A stretch of 64,000 nucleotides of DNA from Prescottella equi (GTDB taxonomy: Bacteria; Actinomycetota; Actinomycetes; Mycobacteriales; Mycobacteriaceae), in the NCBI RefSeq assembly GCF_020171745.1, contig NZ_JAIVAH010000013.1:434001-498000 (forward strand). The letters run 5' to 3'. Positions 45,555-53,474 of this stretch are shown here, piece after piece. Numbering within the stretch: the first letter of the stretch is position 1; the number at the start of each line of letters is the position of its first letter. Below the pieces are notes generated by a model. That model saw only the letters and a list, made by a program, of their open reading frames with translations. It was not told where the DNA came from and did not search any database. The position numbers and the translations under genes are program-made.

Positions 45555-47039
45555 ATGCACGCTTCCGAAGGCGTGGGGACCAACCCTGCGCACATTCCGA
45601 ACGAGCCGAAATCCCGCCCGGAGTCGAATGATTCGTCTCCGCCCGGTGCGCTCCGCAAACTGGTGCTCCGCGTGCACTTCTACGCCGGCATCTTCGTCGC
45701 GCCGTTCCTTGTCATCGCGGCGATCAGCGGTGGTCTGTACGCGATCGCACCCACACTCGAGCAGTTCGTCTACCGCGACTACCTACACGTCGAGTCGACC
45801 GGCCCCGCCGCGCCGGTGAGCGAGCAGGTCGCGGCCGCGCAGGCCGAGCGCCCCGACCTGACGGTGTCGGCGGTGCGGCCGTCGTCGGAGGAAGGACAGA
45901 CCACGAGGGTGCTGTTCACCGATCCGACACTCGGGGAGTCCGAGCGGCTCTCGGTGTTCGTCGACCCGGTGACCGCGCAGCCGGTCGGCGAGCTCGTCGT
46001 CTACGGCAGCAGCAACGCGCTGCCGCTGCGGACGTGGATCTCGCAACTGCACCGGCACCTGCACCTCGGCGAGCCCGGCCGTCTCTACAGCGAGCTCGCG
46101 GCGTCGTGGCTGTGGGTGATCGCGCTCGGCGGCGTCTACCTGTGGGTGCGGCGCTACCGCACGGCCCGCGCCCGCAGCGCGGCCGCCGCACCGCGGTTGT
46201 GGACCGTCGACCGGGGTGCGCGCGGCCGCAACCGGGCGCTCGGACGGCACGGCGCCGTCGGGCTGTGGATCGCGATCGGCCTGGTGTTCCTGTCTGCGAC
46301 TGGCCTGACCTGGTCGAAGTACGCGGGCGAGAACGTCACCGACCTGCGGACGTCGCTGGGCTGGACGACGCCGTCAGTGTCGAAGACGCTGTCCGGCACC
46401 GACGCCGCTCCGTCGGGTGGGCACGACGGTCACGGCGGGCACGTTCCGGCTCCTGTCGGCGTGGATGTGCTGACCGCCAACGTCGGACGCATCGACGACG
46501 TCCTCGCCGTCGCCGCGAACGCCGGCGTGACCGGTGAAGTGGAGGCGTCGATCCCGGCGACGGCCGACACGGCCGTCGTTGTGACCCAGACCCGTCAGCC
46601 GTGGCAGTTCTCGACGGATGCGGTTGCGGTGGACGGCGCGACCGGGCAGGTCACCGACGAATCGCGGTTCGCCGACTGGCCGCTCGCGACGAAGCTCACC
46701 ACGTGGGGCATCGCCCTGCACATGGGCATCCTGTTCGGGTTGTTGAACCAGATCGTTCTGCTGGCGTTGGCGATCGCACTGGTCGCGGTGATCGTCCTCG
46801 GCTACCGGATGTGGTGGCTGCGTCGTCCCACGCGCGGCACGCAGCGCTGGGGTCGGCCGCCGGTTCGGGGTGCGCTCCGGGGTCTCCATCCTGCCGTGAT
46901 CGGCGCGATTGTGATCGGTTCCGTACTGGTCGGATGGTTCGTGCCGCTGCTGGGGCTGACGCTGCTCGGGTTCGTCGTCGTCGATATGGTCGTCGGTGTG
47001 TTTCAGCGCAGACGAGCATCGACCGGCACGAACGAATGA
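45555..47039 (+). CDS. PepSY-associated transmembrane protein
   Basis: 494 aa of the PepSY_TM/YcnK-like class. Four main transmembrane helices: residues ~38-58, a pair around the GAVGLWIAIGLVFLSATG segment, and C-terminal LLNQIVLLALAIALVAVIVLG and AVIGAIVIGSVLVGWFV. PepSY-type extracytoplasmic domains lie between (SISQ-type HRHLHLGEPGRLYSE; QPWQFSTDAVAVDGATGQV). A His-rich loop HDGHGGHVP suggests metal handling. Such proteins are linked to iron or copper uptake/reduction. ATG 45555 has AGGAAAG 10-12 nt upstream. It overlaps the next gene by 4 bp. Confidence 0.82.
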   Translation: MHASEGVGTNPAHIPNEPKSRPESNDSSPPGALRKLVLRVHFYAGIFVAPFLVIAAISGGLYAIAPTLEQFVYRDYLHVESTGPAAPVSEQVAAAQAERPDLTVSAVRPSSEEGQTTRVLFTDPTLGESERLSVFVDPVTAQPVGELVVYGSSNALPLRTWISQLHRHLHLGEPGRLYSELAASWLWVIALGGVYLWVRRYRTARARSAAAAPRLWTVDRGARGRNRALGRHGAVGLWIAIGLVFLSATGLTWSKYAGENVTDLRTSLGWTTPSVSKTLSGTDAAPSGGHDGHGGHVPAPVGVDVLTANVGRIDDVLAVAANAGVTGEVEASIPATADTAVVVTQTRQPWQFSTDAVAVDGATGQVTDESRFADWPLATKLTTWGIALHMGILFGLLNQIVLLALAIALVAVIVLGYRMWWLRRPTRGTQRWGRPPVRGALRGLHPAVIGAIVIGSVLVGWFVPLLGLTLLGFVVVDMVVGVFQRRRASTGTNE

Positions 47040-47512
47040 GTGACGACATATCGCTGCTGCGACGCGAACTCGCGTCGATCGAGGCCAAGGTGGCGCGTGA
47101 AGTCGACCCGCGTGGGCGGGGCCCGTTCATCGCGGCGACCGTGCTGATCCTGCTGATCGCGCTCGCGGCTCCTCAGGTCGACGGCCTTCGTGCTTGGCAG
47201 GTCCTGGCCGGCGGGCACGACGAGGTCGCTGCCCTGGCCCGGCTGTTCACGTGGTTCGTGGTGGTGTTCGGGATCGGGGTGTCGGCGCTCGCGGCGTGGA
47301 CCCGGCGCTGGGTGTTCGCGTGGGTCGCGATGGCCGGCGTCACGGTCGGCACGGCGCTGGGATTGTTGACGTACTGGTCGCAGCACAGCGTTCGCAGCGC
47401 CGAGACCGGCAGCCTCGGCTACGGCCTGCTGGTCGAGTGGGCGGCGATGGCGTTCCTCGCGGTGCTGTGGATCCCGGTGGTCGCCGGGCGTTCCAATCTC
47501 ATGCAGCGCTGA
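47036..47512 (+). CDS. Small membrane protein co-expressed with the PepSY gene
   Basis: 158 aa. A charged cytoplasmic N-terminus (LLRRELASIEAKVAREVDPRG) is followed by four hydrophobic helices (FIAATVLILLIALAAP, FTWFVVVFGIGVSALAAW, WVAMAGVTVGTALGLLTYW, LVEWAAMAFLAVLWIPVVAG). No known domain. ATG overlaps the PepSY stop (ATGA), so the two are coupled, and a strong terminator at 47531 ends the unit. Confidence 0.7.
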   Translation: MSDDISLLRRELASIEAKVAREVDPRGRGPFIAATVLILLIALAAPQVDGLRAWQVLAGGHDEVAALARLFTWFVVVFGIGVSALAAWTRRWVFAWVAMAGVTVGTALGLLTYWSQHSVRSAETGSLGYGLLVEWAAMAFLAVLWIPVVAGRSNLMQR

Positions 47513-47530
47513 GTCGCCGAAGGCTCGAGA

Positions 47531-47565
47531 GGGTGCCCGTCGCGTCCGCGGCGGGCACCCTTCTT
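47531..47565 (+). terminator. Intrinsic terminator of the PepSY operon
   Basis: GGGTGCCCG (47531-47539) pairs with CGGGCACCC (47552-47560), followed by TTCTTCG. It lies 18 nt after the stop of the small membrane protein. Confidence 0.88.
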
Positions 47566-47588
47566 CGTGTCGGCAGTAGCATTTGCAC

Positions 47589-48386
47589 ATGGAACTGCGC
47601 CACGACATCGCAGGTTCCGGGCCGACCCTGGTGCTCGTACACGGGATCACCGATCGTCGGCAGGTCTGGAACGGACTGCTGGACGGGTTGACGCCCTATC
47701 GCAGGGTGGTCACCGTCGACCTTCCGAGTCACGGCGAATCCCCGCCGCTCGCCGACGGTCAGGACGTATTGGGTCGACTCCTCGAGGAACTCGACGGATT
47801 CGTCCGGTCGGTGACACCGCCGGGCGAGCGCTCACATGTTGCCGGAAACTCCCTCGGGGGCTGGCTCGCCCTCGCTCTTGCAGCTCGCGGCGAGGTCGCG
47901 TCGGCGACTGCGCTCTCTCCGGCAGGCTTCTACGTCGGGCGCGTCGATCGGGCGCGCGCCGCTCTCCTGTTCCGGATCCCGCGTTCGCTCACCCGGATGT
48001 CGGGTTCGTGGATGCCGAAGCTCATGCGATACAGAGCGGTCCGGTATCCATCGCTGGCTGCCTTCTACAGGCATCCTGGCCGGGTGTCGTACGACGATGC
48101 CGTGATCAGCGCGAACTCGCTTGCCGCGAACACCGTGATCGACAGGGCGCGGACAGCCTCGTTCGACTTCCCGCCCGTGGTCGATGCCGCGGTCCCGATC
48201 ACCGTGGTGTGGGGTCGGAGGGACATGATTCACCCCGTGTATCAGGCCAGGCGGGTGCGCCGCGTCTTCCCGCAGGCACGGGTGGTGGTCCTGCCCGGGA
48301 TCGGACACGTGCCGATGGTCGACGACCCCGACCTGACGGGCACGCTTCTGCTCGGTGGGAGTTCGGCGCCTTCCGGCGAACTGTAA
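47589..48386 (+). CDS. Alpha/beta hydrolase
   Basis: 265 aa. LVLVHGITDRRQVW gives the oxyanion strand, VDLPSHGES the next turn, HVAGNSLGGWLAL the nucleophile elbow (Ser in NSLGG), VVWGRRDMIHP the acid, and PGIGHVPMVDDP the catalytic His. Broad class of esterases, epoxide hydrolases and haloperoxidases; the substrate is unknown. ATG 47589 is 6 nt after TAGCAT, so probably leaderless. Shows mixed codon use near its 3' end, leading into an A/T-richer gene-free stretch. Confidence 0.85.
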   Translation: MELRHDIAGSGPTLVLVHGITDRRQVWNGLLDGLTPYRRVVTVDLPSHGESPPLADGQDVLGRLLEELDGFVRSVTPPGERSHVAGNSLGGWLALALAARGEVASATALSPAGFYVGRVDRARAALLFRIPRSLTRMSGSWMPKLMRYRAVRYPSLAAFYRHPGRVSYDDAVISANSLAANTVIDRARTASFDFPPVVDAAVPITVVWGRRDMIHPVYQARRVRRVFPQARVVVLPGIGHVPMVDDPDLTGTLLLGGSSAPSGEL

Positions 48387-48695
48387 ATGTACTGCAGTGC
48401 AATTTGATTGGTTTGGGCTCTTTTTCCGAAAAGGGTGGACGGTCGGTTTGGGTGGGTGTACGGTCACATTCATTCGAGCCGGTGGCGAGTGGCTCCCCTG
48501 CAGGTGGAGGGGGTCAAAAGGCTTCTCCTGGCCGGTTTTCGAGAGGTCGAACAGTGCTCTTCCGTAGATTTCGTATTCGGAATTATGTGAGAAATGTGCA
48601 GTGCGAGTTGACGTCGTTCTCGAGTGTTCTCTTTGGCGAGGGCCTCGCGTCGACCCATGAACCCGAGGGCCGGGGCGCCTCCTGAGTCCTCGATG
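48387..48695. other. A/T-richer gene-free stretch, possible small RNA or small ORF
   Basis: No gene of normal size. Base composition is markedly less GC-rich than either side (for instance AATTTGATTGG, CTTTTTCCG, AATTATGTGAG). It ends in a strong hairpin at 48696, which has no annotated gene to terminate within 300 nt. It may carry a non-coding RNA, a small ORF (48554-48685), or decayed sequence. Confidence 0.4.
48554..48685 (+). CDS. Possible 43-aa small protein
   Basis: GTG start with GAGAGG ~8 nt upstream; the peptide begins VLFRRFRIRNYVRNVQCEL and ends in a Glu/Gly-rich tail. It stops 10 nt before the terminator hairpin. No known domain; its composition, rich in Arg/Phe/Ser, is unlike neighbouring genes. 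Only conservation or ribosome footprints could confirm it. Confidence 0.25.
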   Translation: MLFRRFRIRNYVRNVQCELTSFSSVLFGEGLASTHEPEGRGAS

Positions 48696-48734
48696 CGAAG
48701 CGCCTCCCGCGACCCATGCGCGGGAGGCGCTTCG
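48696..48734 (+). terminator. Strong hairpin ending the gene-free stretch
   Basis: Sixteen-bp perfect stem: CGAAGCGCCTCCCGCG (48696-48711) and CGCGGGAGGCGCTTCG (48719-48734), loop ACCCATG, then GCATTTCC. Terminator-like; the transcript it ends is not obvious. Confidence 0.8.
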
Positions 48735-48849
48735 GCATTTCCTACCGCTGCAATGCGTTGCGCCGGTTCGACTTCCTGTCGATCATGGCTCCCGCCGGCT
48801 GTCGGGCTGGGAGACTGCCCCTGACGTCGTCGAAAAGGGGCGGTTGGTG

Positions 48850-49758
48850 ATGGAGATCGGTCGGATGGTGTGGCCTTCGGCGCGGCTCGACGAGGTGGTC
48901 ACGCGGGTATCGCAGGTCGAGGTCGACGGATTCGCCGCCGCGTGGGTGCCGCAGATCTTCGGGTGGGACGCGTTGACCGTGCTCGCGTTGGCGGGGGAGC
49001 GGACGTCGTCGATTCGTCTGGGAACCGCGGTGCTGCCGACACATCCGACGCATCCGCTGCTGCTGGCGGCGTCCGCGCTCACCACGCAGGCGGCGGTCGG
49101 TGGACGCCTCCAACTCGGCATCGGGGTCTCGCACCGGTTCATCGTCGAGGACGTGTGGGGCCTGAGCTTCGAGCGTCCGGTGCAGTGGGCCCGGGACTAT
49201 CTCGCGGCGCTCGTGCCCACCCTGAACGGTGAGCAGACGCACGTCGACGGCGTGCGGTTGCGGGCTGAATTGCCGCGCCCGCTGGACACATTCGACACCC
49301 CACCGCCCCCGGTGCTGGTGGCGGCGCTCGGACCCGCGATGCTGCAATTGGCCGGCGAACACGCCGACGGGACGGTGACGCTCATGACCGGCGTGCGGAC
49401 GGTCGCCGAGCACATCGTCCCGACCATCAGCGTCGCCGCCGCGGCGGCCGGGCGGCCGGCTCCGCGGATCGTGGTGGGCCTGCCGATCTGTGTGACGTCC
49501 GACGTCGAGTCGGCCCGACAGCGGTGCCGGGAGGAGTTCGCGGCGTACACCAACACCCCGTCCTACCGCGCGATGCTCGACCGGGAGGGCGCGGTCGATC
49601 CTGCGGACGTCGCACTGATCGGTTCGCACAGTGAGGTTCTCGATCGCCTCGACGGGCTGCGCGTGGCCGGGGCGACCGAGTATCTTGCGTGGGTCTTCGG
49701 GAGCGAAGGCGAGCAGGTCGAGACGGTGTCGTGCCTGCAGGAGTACATCCGGCGTTGA
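48850..49758 (+). CDS. LLM-class F420-dependent oxidoreductase
   Basis: 302 aa, luciferase-like TIM barrel. Family motifs: DGFAAAWVPQIFGWDALTVLAL, IRLGTAVLPTHPTHPLLLAA, GRLQLGIGVSH and VAALGPAMLQLAGEHADGTV. Actinobacterial members usually use coenzyme F420 as hydride carrier; the substrate is unknown. ATG 48850 is taken; a TTG and a GTG one and two codons before it are alternatives, with GGGG 8-10 nt upstream. Confidence 0.88.
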   Translation: MEIGRMVWPSARLDEVVTRVSQVEVDGFAAAWVPQIFGWDALTVLALAGERTSSIRLGTAVLPTHPTHPLLLAASALTTQAAVGGRLQLGIGVSHRFIVEDVWGLSFERPVQWARDYLAALVPTLNGEQTHVDGVRLRAELPRPLDTFDTPPPPVLVAALGPAMLQLAGEHADGTVTLMTGVRTVAEHIVPTISVAAAAAGRPAPRIVVGLPICVTSDVESARQRCREEFAAYTNTPSYRAMLDREGAVDPADVALIGSHSEVLDRLDGLRVAGATEYLAWVFGSEGEQVETVSCLQEYIRR

Positions 49759-49818
49759 GTGCGACTCGGCGCTGGCGGAGCGGAATGGCCGTCGGGTTTC
49801 GAGACCTTTCGGTACAAG

Positions 49819-49859
49819 CGATTCGTCCCCGCCGCTCATCGAGCGACGGGGACGAATCG
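49819..49859. terminator. Bidirectional terminator between the LLM gene and fadE23
   Basis: CGATTCGTCCCC (49819-49830) and GGGGACGAATCG (49848-49859) pair perfectly, with inner stem CGCTC/GAGCG and a 3-nt loop. It serves two convergent genes. Confidence 0.85.
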
Positions 49860-49887
49860 AGACGTCGAAGCGGGTACAGAGCCCGGG

Positions 49888-51093
49888 CTACTTCAGCTCG
49901 GCCGACGACTTGCCCAGCAGGCGCCGGGCGATGATGAGCTGCTGGATCTGCTGGGTGCCCTCGAAGATGTCGAGGATCTTGCTGTCACGGGCCCACTTCT
50001 CGAGCAGCGGGCGCTGCGAGTAGCCGTAGCTGCCGGCCAGTTCGACGGCCTTGAGCGACACCGCGGTTCCGGTGCGTCCGGCCTTGGCCTTCGACATCGA
50101 CGCCTCGAGCGAGTTGGGCTTCTTGTTGTCGGCCATCCACGCCGCGCGCAGCGCCAGCAGGTAGGACGCCTCCCAGTCGGCCTCGAGCGCCAGGAACTCG
50201 GCGGCCGCGGCGTGCTGGTTGTTGGCCGGGGTGTCGTACGAGACCTCGACGCCCGCCTCCTCCAGGATGCCGCGCAGCTCCTCGAGCACGGCGCGGCCGA
50301 GGCCGATAGCCATGCCCGCGACGATGGGGCGGGTGTTGTCGAACGTCTGCATGACGCCCGCGAAACCCTTCTCCACGTTCACTTCCGGATCACCGAGCAG
50401 GTTGTCCTTGGGGATGCGGCAGTCCTGCAGCAGCAGCACGGCGGTGTCGGACGCCTTGATGCCGAGCTTGTGCTCGAGCCGGGCCACGCTCAGGCCCGGT
50501 GCCTCGCGCGGGACGACGAACGACTTGATCGCGGCGCGGCCCTTGGTCTTGTCGACCGTCGCCCACACCACGACGTGGGTGGAGCGCTCGCCGGCGGTGA
50601 CGAAGATCTTCTCGCCGTTGAGGACCCACTCGTCGCCGTCGAGCACGGCGGTGGTGGTGACGGCCGCCGAGTCGGAGCCGAAGCTGGGCTCTGTGATGGC
50701 CATCGAGGCCCACACCTTGCCGAACCGCTCGAGCTGCTCGTCGGTGGCGACCGCGGCGATCGCCGAGTTGCCGAGGCCCTGGTAGGGGATCGACAGCGTC
50801 AGACCCACGTCGCCCCAGCAGGTTTCGATCACGTTCATCAGCGACGACATGTTGCCGCCGTTGGCGTTGCCGACGGCCTTTGGCTGGTCGCCGCGGCCCA
50901 GCGCGGCGCCGGACGCGCCCTGGCCGGAGTCGTTGAGGCCCTCCACCATGGCCGCCATGGTGTCGAGTTCCACGGGGTACTCGTGCTCGGCGAGGTCGTA
51001 CTTGCGGGACACGGGCCGGAGGATCTGAGCTGCGACCTGATGCGCCTGGTTCGCCGAGGCCCTCAGCTTCTTGGGAAGTTCGAGATTGATCAT
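49888..51093 (-). CDS. fadE23: Acyl-CoA dehydrogenase (FadE23-like)
   Basis: 401 aa, the same length as M. tuberculosis FadE23. FAD-binding features: MAITEPSFGSDSAAVTTTA (substrate/FAD motif), WVLNGEKIFVTAGERS, and the C-terminal DIFEGTQQIQQLIIARRLL. It oxidises an acyl-CoA at the alpha-beta bond. Translation starts at ATG 51093 with AGGAG 9 nt upstream. It follows the FadE24-like gene by 33 nt in the same orientation, and the two are likely one heteromeric enzyme; actinobacteria often use such paired FadE subunits for branched or steroid side chains. The pair may be controlled through the palindrome at 52571. Confidence 0.9.
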   Translation of the reverse strand: MINLELPKKLRASANQAHQVAAQILRPVSRKYDLAEHEYPVELDTMAAMVEGLNDSGQGASGAALGRGDQPKAVGNANGGNMSSLMNVIETCWGDVGLTLSIPYQGLGNSAIAAVATDEQLERFGKVWASMAITEPSFGSDSAAVTTTAVLDGDEWVLNGEKIFVTAGERSTHVVVWATVDKTKGRAAIKSFVVPREAPGLSVARLEHKLGIKASDTAVLLLQDCRIPKDNLLGDPEVNVEKGFAGVMQTFDNTRPIVAGMAIGLGRAVLEELRGILEEAGVEVSYDTPANNQHAAAAEFLALEADWEASYLLALRAAWMADNKKPNSLEASMSKAKAGRTGTAVSLKAVELAGSYGYSQRPLLEKWARDSKILDIFEGTQQIQQLIIARRLLGKSSAELK

Positions 51094-51126
51094 CGAAAGG
51101 TCTCCTGTAAACGAATCGGGTCGGCG

Positions 51127-52530
51127 TCAGATGAGGACGATGCCCTCGGCCACGCCGATGGCTCGCAGGTCGCGGTACCAGCGCTCCACCGGGTGCTCCT
51201 TGGTGAAGCCGTGGCCGCCGAGCAGCTGGACGCCGTCCAGACCGATCTGCATGCCCTTGTCCGAGGCGAGCTTCCGGGCCAGTGCGGCCTCGCGGGCGAA
51301 CGACAGGCCCTGCTCCGCGCGGGACGCGCCGCGCAGCGTCACCAGGCGCATGCTGTCGAGTTCGATCGCGATGTTCGCGATCATGAAGGCCACTGCCTGC
51401 CGGTGGCTGATCGGCTCGCCGAACGCCTCCCGCTCGTTGGCGTAGGGGATCACGTAGTCGAGCACGGCCTGGCTGGTGCCGACCGCGAGCGACGCCCAGC
51501 CCAGGCGCGCGAGGCGTACCGCGTCGGCGTACTCACGGGCACGCTGGTCGGCGTCGCCGTCGCCGAGGATCGCGGACTCGGGCACCGCGACGTCGGTGAG
51601 GACCAGGCGGCCCAGACCCGCGGCGCGCAGACCCATGCTCGGATCCGCCTCGACGACGAGGCCCTTGGTGTCGGACTCGACGATGAAGAACGCCGGACGG
51701 CCGTCGAGTTCGGCGGCGACGATGAACAACTCGGCCGAACCGGCGGCGGGGACGAGGCTCTTGACGCCGTTGAGCTTGTAGCCGCTGGGGGAGCGGACGG
51801 CCTTGGTCTGCAACGCGAACGGGTCGAACAGTGCGCGCGGCTCGCTCACCACGACGGCGGCGGCCGGCACGTTCTCGCCGGCGAACGCGGGCAGGTACGT
51901 CTTCTGCTGCGCGTCGGTGCCCCACTGGGTGAGGGCGACGGCCACACCGCTCGGTGCGAGGATCGGCAGCGCCAGACCCATGTCGCCGTGCGCGAGGGCC
52001 TCGGCGACCAGCGAGTTGGTGACCGCGCCGCGTTCGGACGCGACACCCTCGAACGCCTCGGGGATGTTGATGAGCGTGATGCCGAGCTCGGCGGAGCGCT
52101 TCAGCAGGTCGGCGGGCGCGGCGGCGGCCTCGTCGGCGTCGTACGCGGCCGGACGCAGGATCTCGGCCGAGAACTCGCGGACCGTCTCGACGATCATCTT
52201 CTGCTCGTCGTCCGGCGTCAGGTCGAAGTAGCCGGCGTTCTTGGCAGCGCCGTCGGGCAGACGCTTGGGGGCGTCGTTGCCGGAGACCCGGTTGAAGGTG
52301 CGGGTCGCGGCACCGAGGGTCTTGAAACCGGTCTTGGTGCCCTCGTAGGTGACGCGGTCGATGACCTGTCGCAGGTTGTACTTCTCGGCCAGGTCGGAAC
52401 CGGTGATCCGGGTCAGGACCCGCATTGCGGCGCCCATCGCGTCTCGCTTGACCGGGTTCAAGCCGACCGCCGAGGTGTCGCGGGGCTCACGCTTGGCGCC
52501 GTTCGTCTTCACAACGTCTTGCTTGCTCAT
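51127..52530 (-). CDS. fadE24: Acyl-CoA dehydrogenase family protein (FadE24-like)
   Basis: 467 aa, close to the 468 aa of M. tuberculosis FadE24. It has a ~100-residue N-terminal extension (AMRVLTRITGSDLAEKYNLR) before the dehydrogenase fold (YFDLTPDDEQKMIVETVREF, ALAHGDMGLALPIL, LLGGHGFTKEHPVERWYRDL). The C-terminal segment ends VAEGIVLI, lacking the EGT-QI consensus of active dehydrogenases, so this chain may be the non-catalytic or FAD-sharing partner. ATG 52530 is chosen; ATG 52539 is three codons upstream. Expression probably starts from the promoter overlapping the palindrome at 52571. Confidence 0.88.
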   Translation of the reverse strand: MSKQDVVKTNGAKREPRDTSAVGLNPVKRDAMGAAMRVLTRITGSDLAEKYNLRQVIDRVTYEGTKTGFKTLGAATRTFNRVSGNDAPKRLPDGAAKNAGYFDLTPDDEQKMIVETVREFSAEILRPAAYDADEAAAAPADLLKRSAELGITLINIPEAFEGVASERGAVTNSLVAEALAHGDMGLALPILAPSGVAVALTQWGTDAQQKTYLPAFAGENVPAAAVVVSEPRALFDPFALQTKAVRSPSGYKLNGVKSLVPAAGSAELFIVAAELDGRPAFFIVESDTKGLVVEADPSMGLRAAGLGRLVLTDVAVPESAILGDGDADQRAREYADAVRLARLGWASLAVGTSQAVLDYVIPYANEREAFGEPISHRQAVAFMIANIAIELDSMRLVTLRGASRAEQGLSFAREAALARKLASDKGMQIGLDGVQLLGGHGFTKEHPVERWYRDLRAIGVAEGIVLI

Positions 52531-52570
52531 GATGACCATTTCTCGGGGGTGCGGTCTCGGACGCCCCTAC

Positions 52571-52586
52571 CTTACTCCGGAGTAAG
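52571..52586. promoter_or_regulatory. Perfect 16-bp palindrome at the fadE24 promoter
   Basis: CTTACTCCGGAGTAAG, a perfect inverted repeat 41-56 bp upstream of the fadE24 start. Its size, symmetry and place fit a TetR-family operator for fatty-acid or lipid genes. No regulator gene lies next to it, so the binding protein would act in trans. Confidence 0.65.
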
Positions 52587-52644
52587 AAACGAAGTCGAGT
52601 CAATCCCGAAAGTGACGAGCATCACGATCCGGACACCCCCTCTT

Positions 52645-52711
52645 CTCGCGTTTTGCGCACTTGTCGCGGTCCCGGGGCCCCGGATCGCGCGATAAGTGCG
52701 CAAAACGCGAG
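52645..52711. repeat. Intergenic palindromic repeat, copy 1
   Basis: Left arm 52645-52668 begins CTCGCGTTTTGCGCACTTGT; the right arm 52688-52711 is its reverse complement with one mismatch that becomes a G-U pair in RNA. The loop holds the perfect palindrome CCGGGGCCCCGG (52672-52683). The same element recurs at 56375. It lies between the divergent fadE24 and response-regulator genes. Confidence 0.9.
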
Positions 52712-52784
52712 GGTGGGGAAACCTGCACACAACCTTCACAACTCCTCCCGGGCATCCCCACAACCGCGAAATACAGTCGAACCC

Positions 52785-53474
52785 GTGACCAATCGCGAAC
52801 CGGGTAGCCAGCGCCGAGTGCTCGTCGTCGACGACGAACACACGATCTCCGAATCGATCGCCGCCCGGTTGCGTGCGGAGGGCTACGACGTGCGGACCGC
52901 GTTCGACGGCCCGAGCGCGGTGACCGAGTGCGAGGCGTTCGGCCCCGACCTGGTGGTGCTCGACGTCATGCTGCCTGGTTTCGACGGGCTCGAGGTGTGC
53001 CGGCGCATCCAGGCGTCACGGGCGGTGCCGGTGCTGATGCTGACCGCGCGCGCCGACGAGACGGACCTGGTGATCGGGCTCGGGGTGGGCGCCGACGACT
53101 ACCTGGGCAAGCCGTTCAGCATGCGAGTGCTGGTCGCACGGATCTCGGCGCTGCTGCGGCGCGCCGACCGAACGACCGATTCCGACGTGCTGGTGCTCGG
53201 CGACGTCTCGATCGATCTCAGCGCGCGGCTGGTCCGCTCCGCCGGCGTCGAGGTGCACCTGACCCGGACCGAGTTCGATCTGCTCGCGCGCCTGGCGTCG
53301 CGTCCCCGCGCCGCCATCGCCCGGGAGATCCTGCTCGAGCAGGTGTGGGGGTGGGGTGACGGAGCGAGCAGTCGCACCGTCGACAGTCATGTGAAGGCGT
53401 TGCGCCGCAAGCTCGGTGGCGATGTGATCCGGACCGTCCACGGCGTCGGCTACGCGTTGGAGGTGCCGCGATGA
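52785..53474 (+). CDS. Two-component response regulator, OmpR/PhoB family
   Basis: 229 aa. Receiver domain: acidic pair in VLVVDDEH, phosphoacceptor Asp60 in LVVLDVMLPG, Thr in VLMLTARAD, Lys in LGKPFS. Winged-helix output: LTRTEFDLLARLASRP, then VDSHVKALRRKLGG and the RTVHGVGYAL wing. GTG 52785 follows TACAGT by 7 nt, so the mRNA is probably leaderless. It overlaps the kinase gene by 4 bp. Confidence 0.93.
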   Translation: MTNREPGSQRRVLVVDDEHTISESIAARLRAEGYDVRTAFDGPSAVTECEAFGPDLVVLDVMLPGFDGLEVCRRIQASRAVPVLMLTARADETDLVIGLGVGADDYLGKPFSMRVLVARISALLRRADRTTDSDVLVLGDVSIDLSARLVRSAGVEVHLTRTEFDLLARLASRPRAAIAREILLEQVWGWGDGASSRTVDSHVKALRRKLGGDVIRTVHGVGYALEVPR

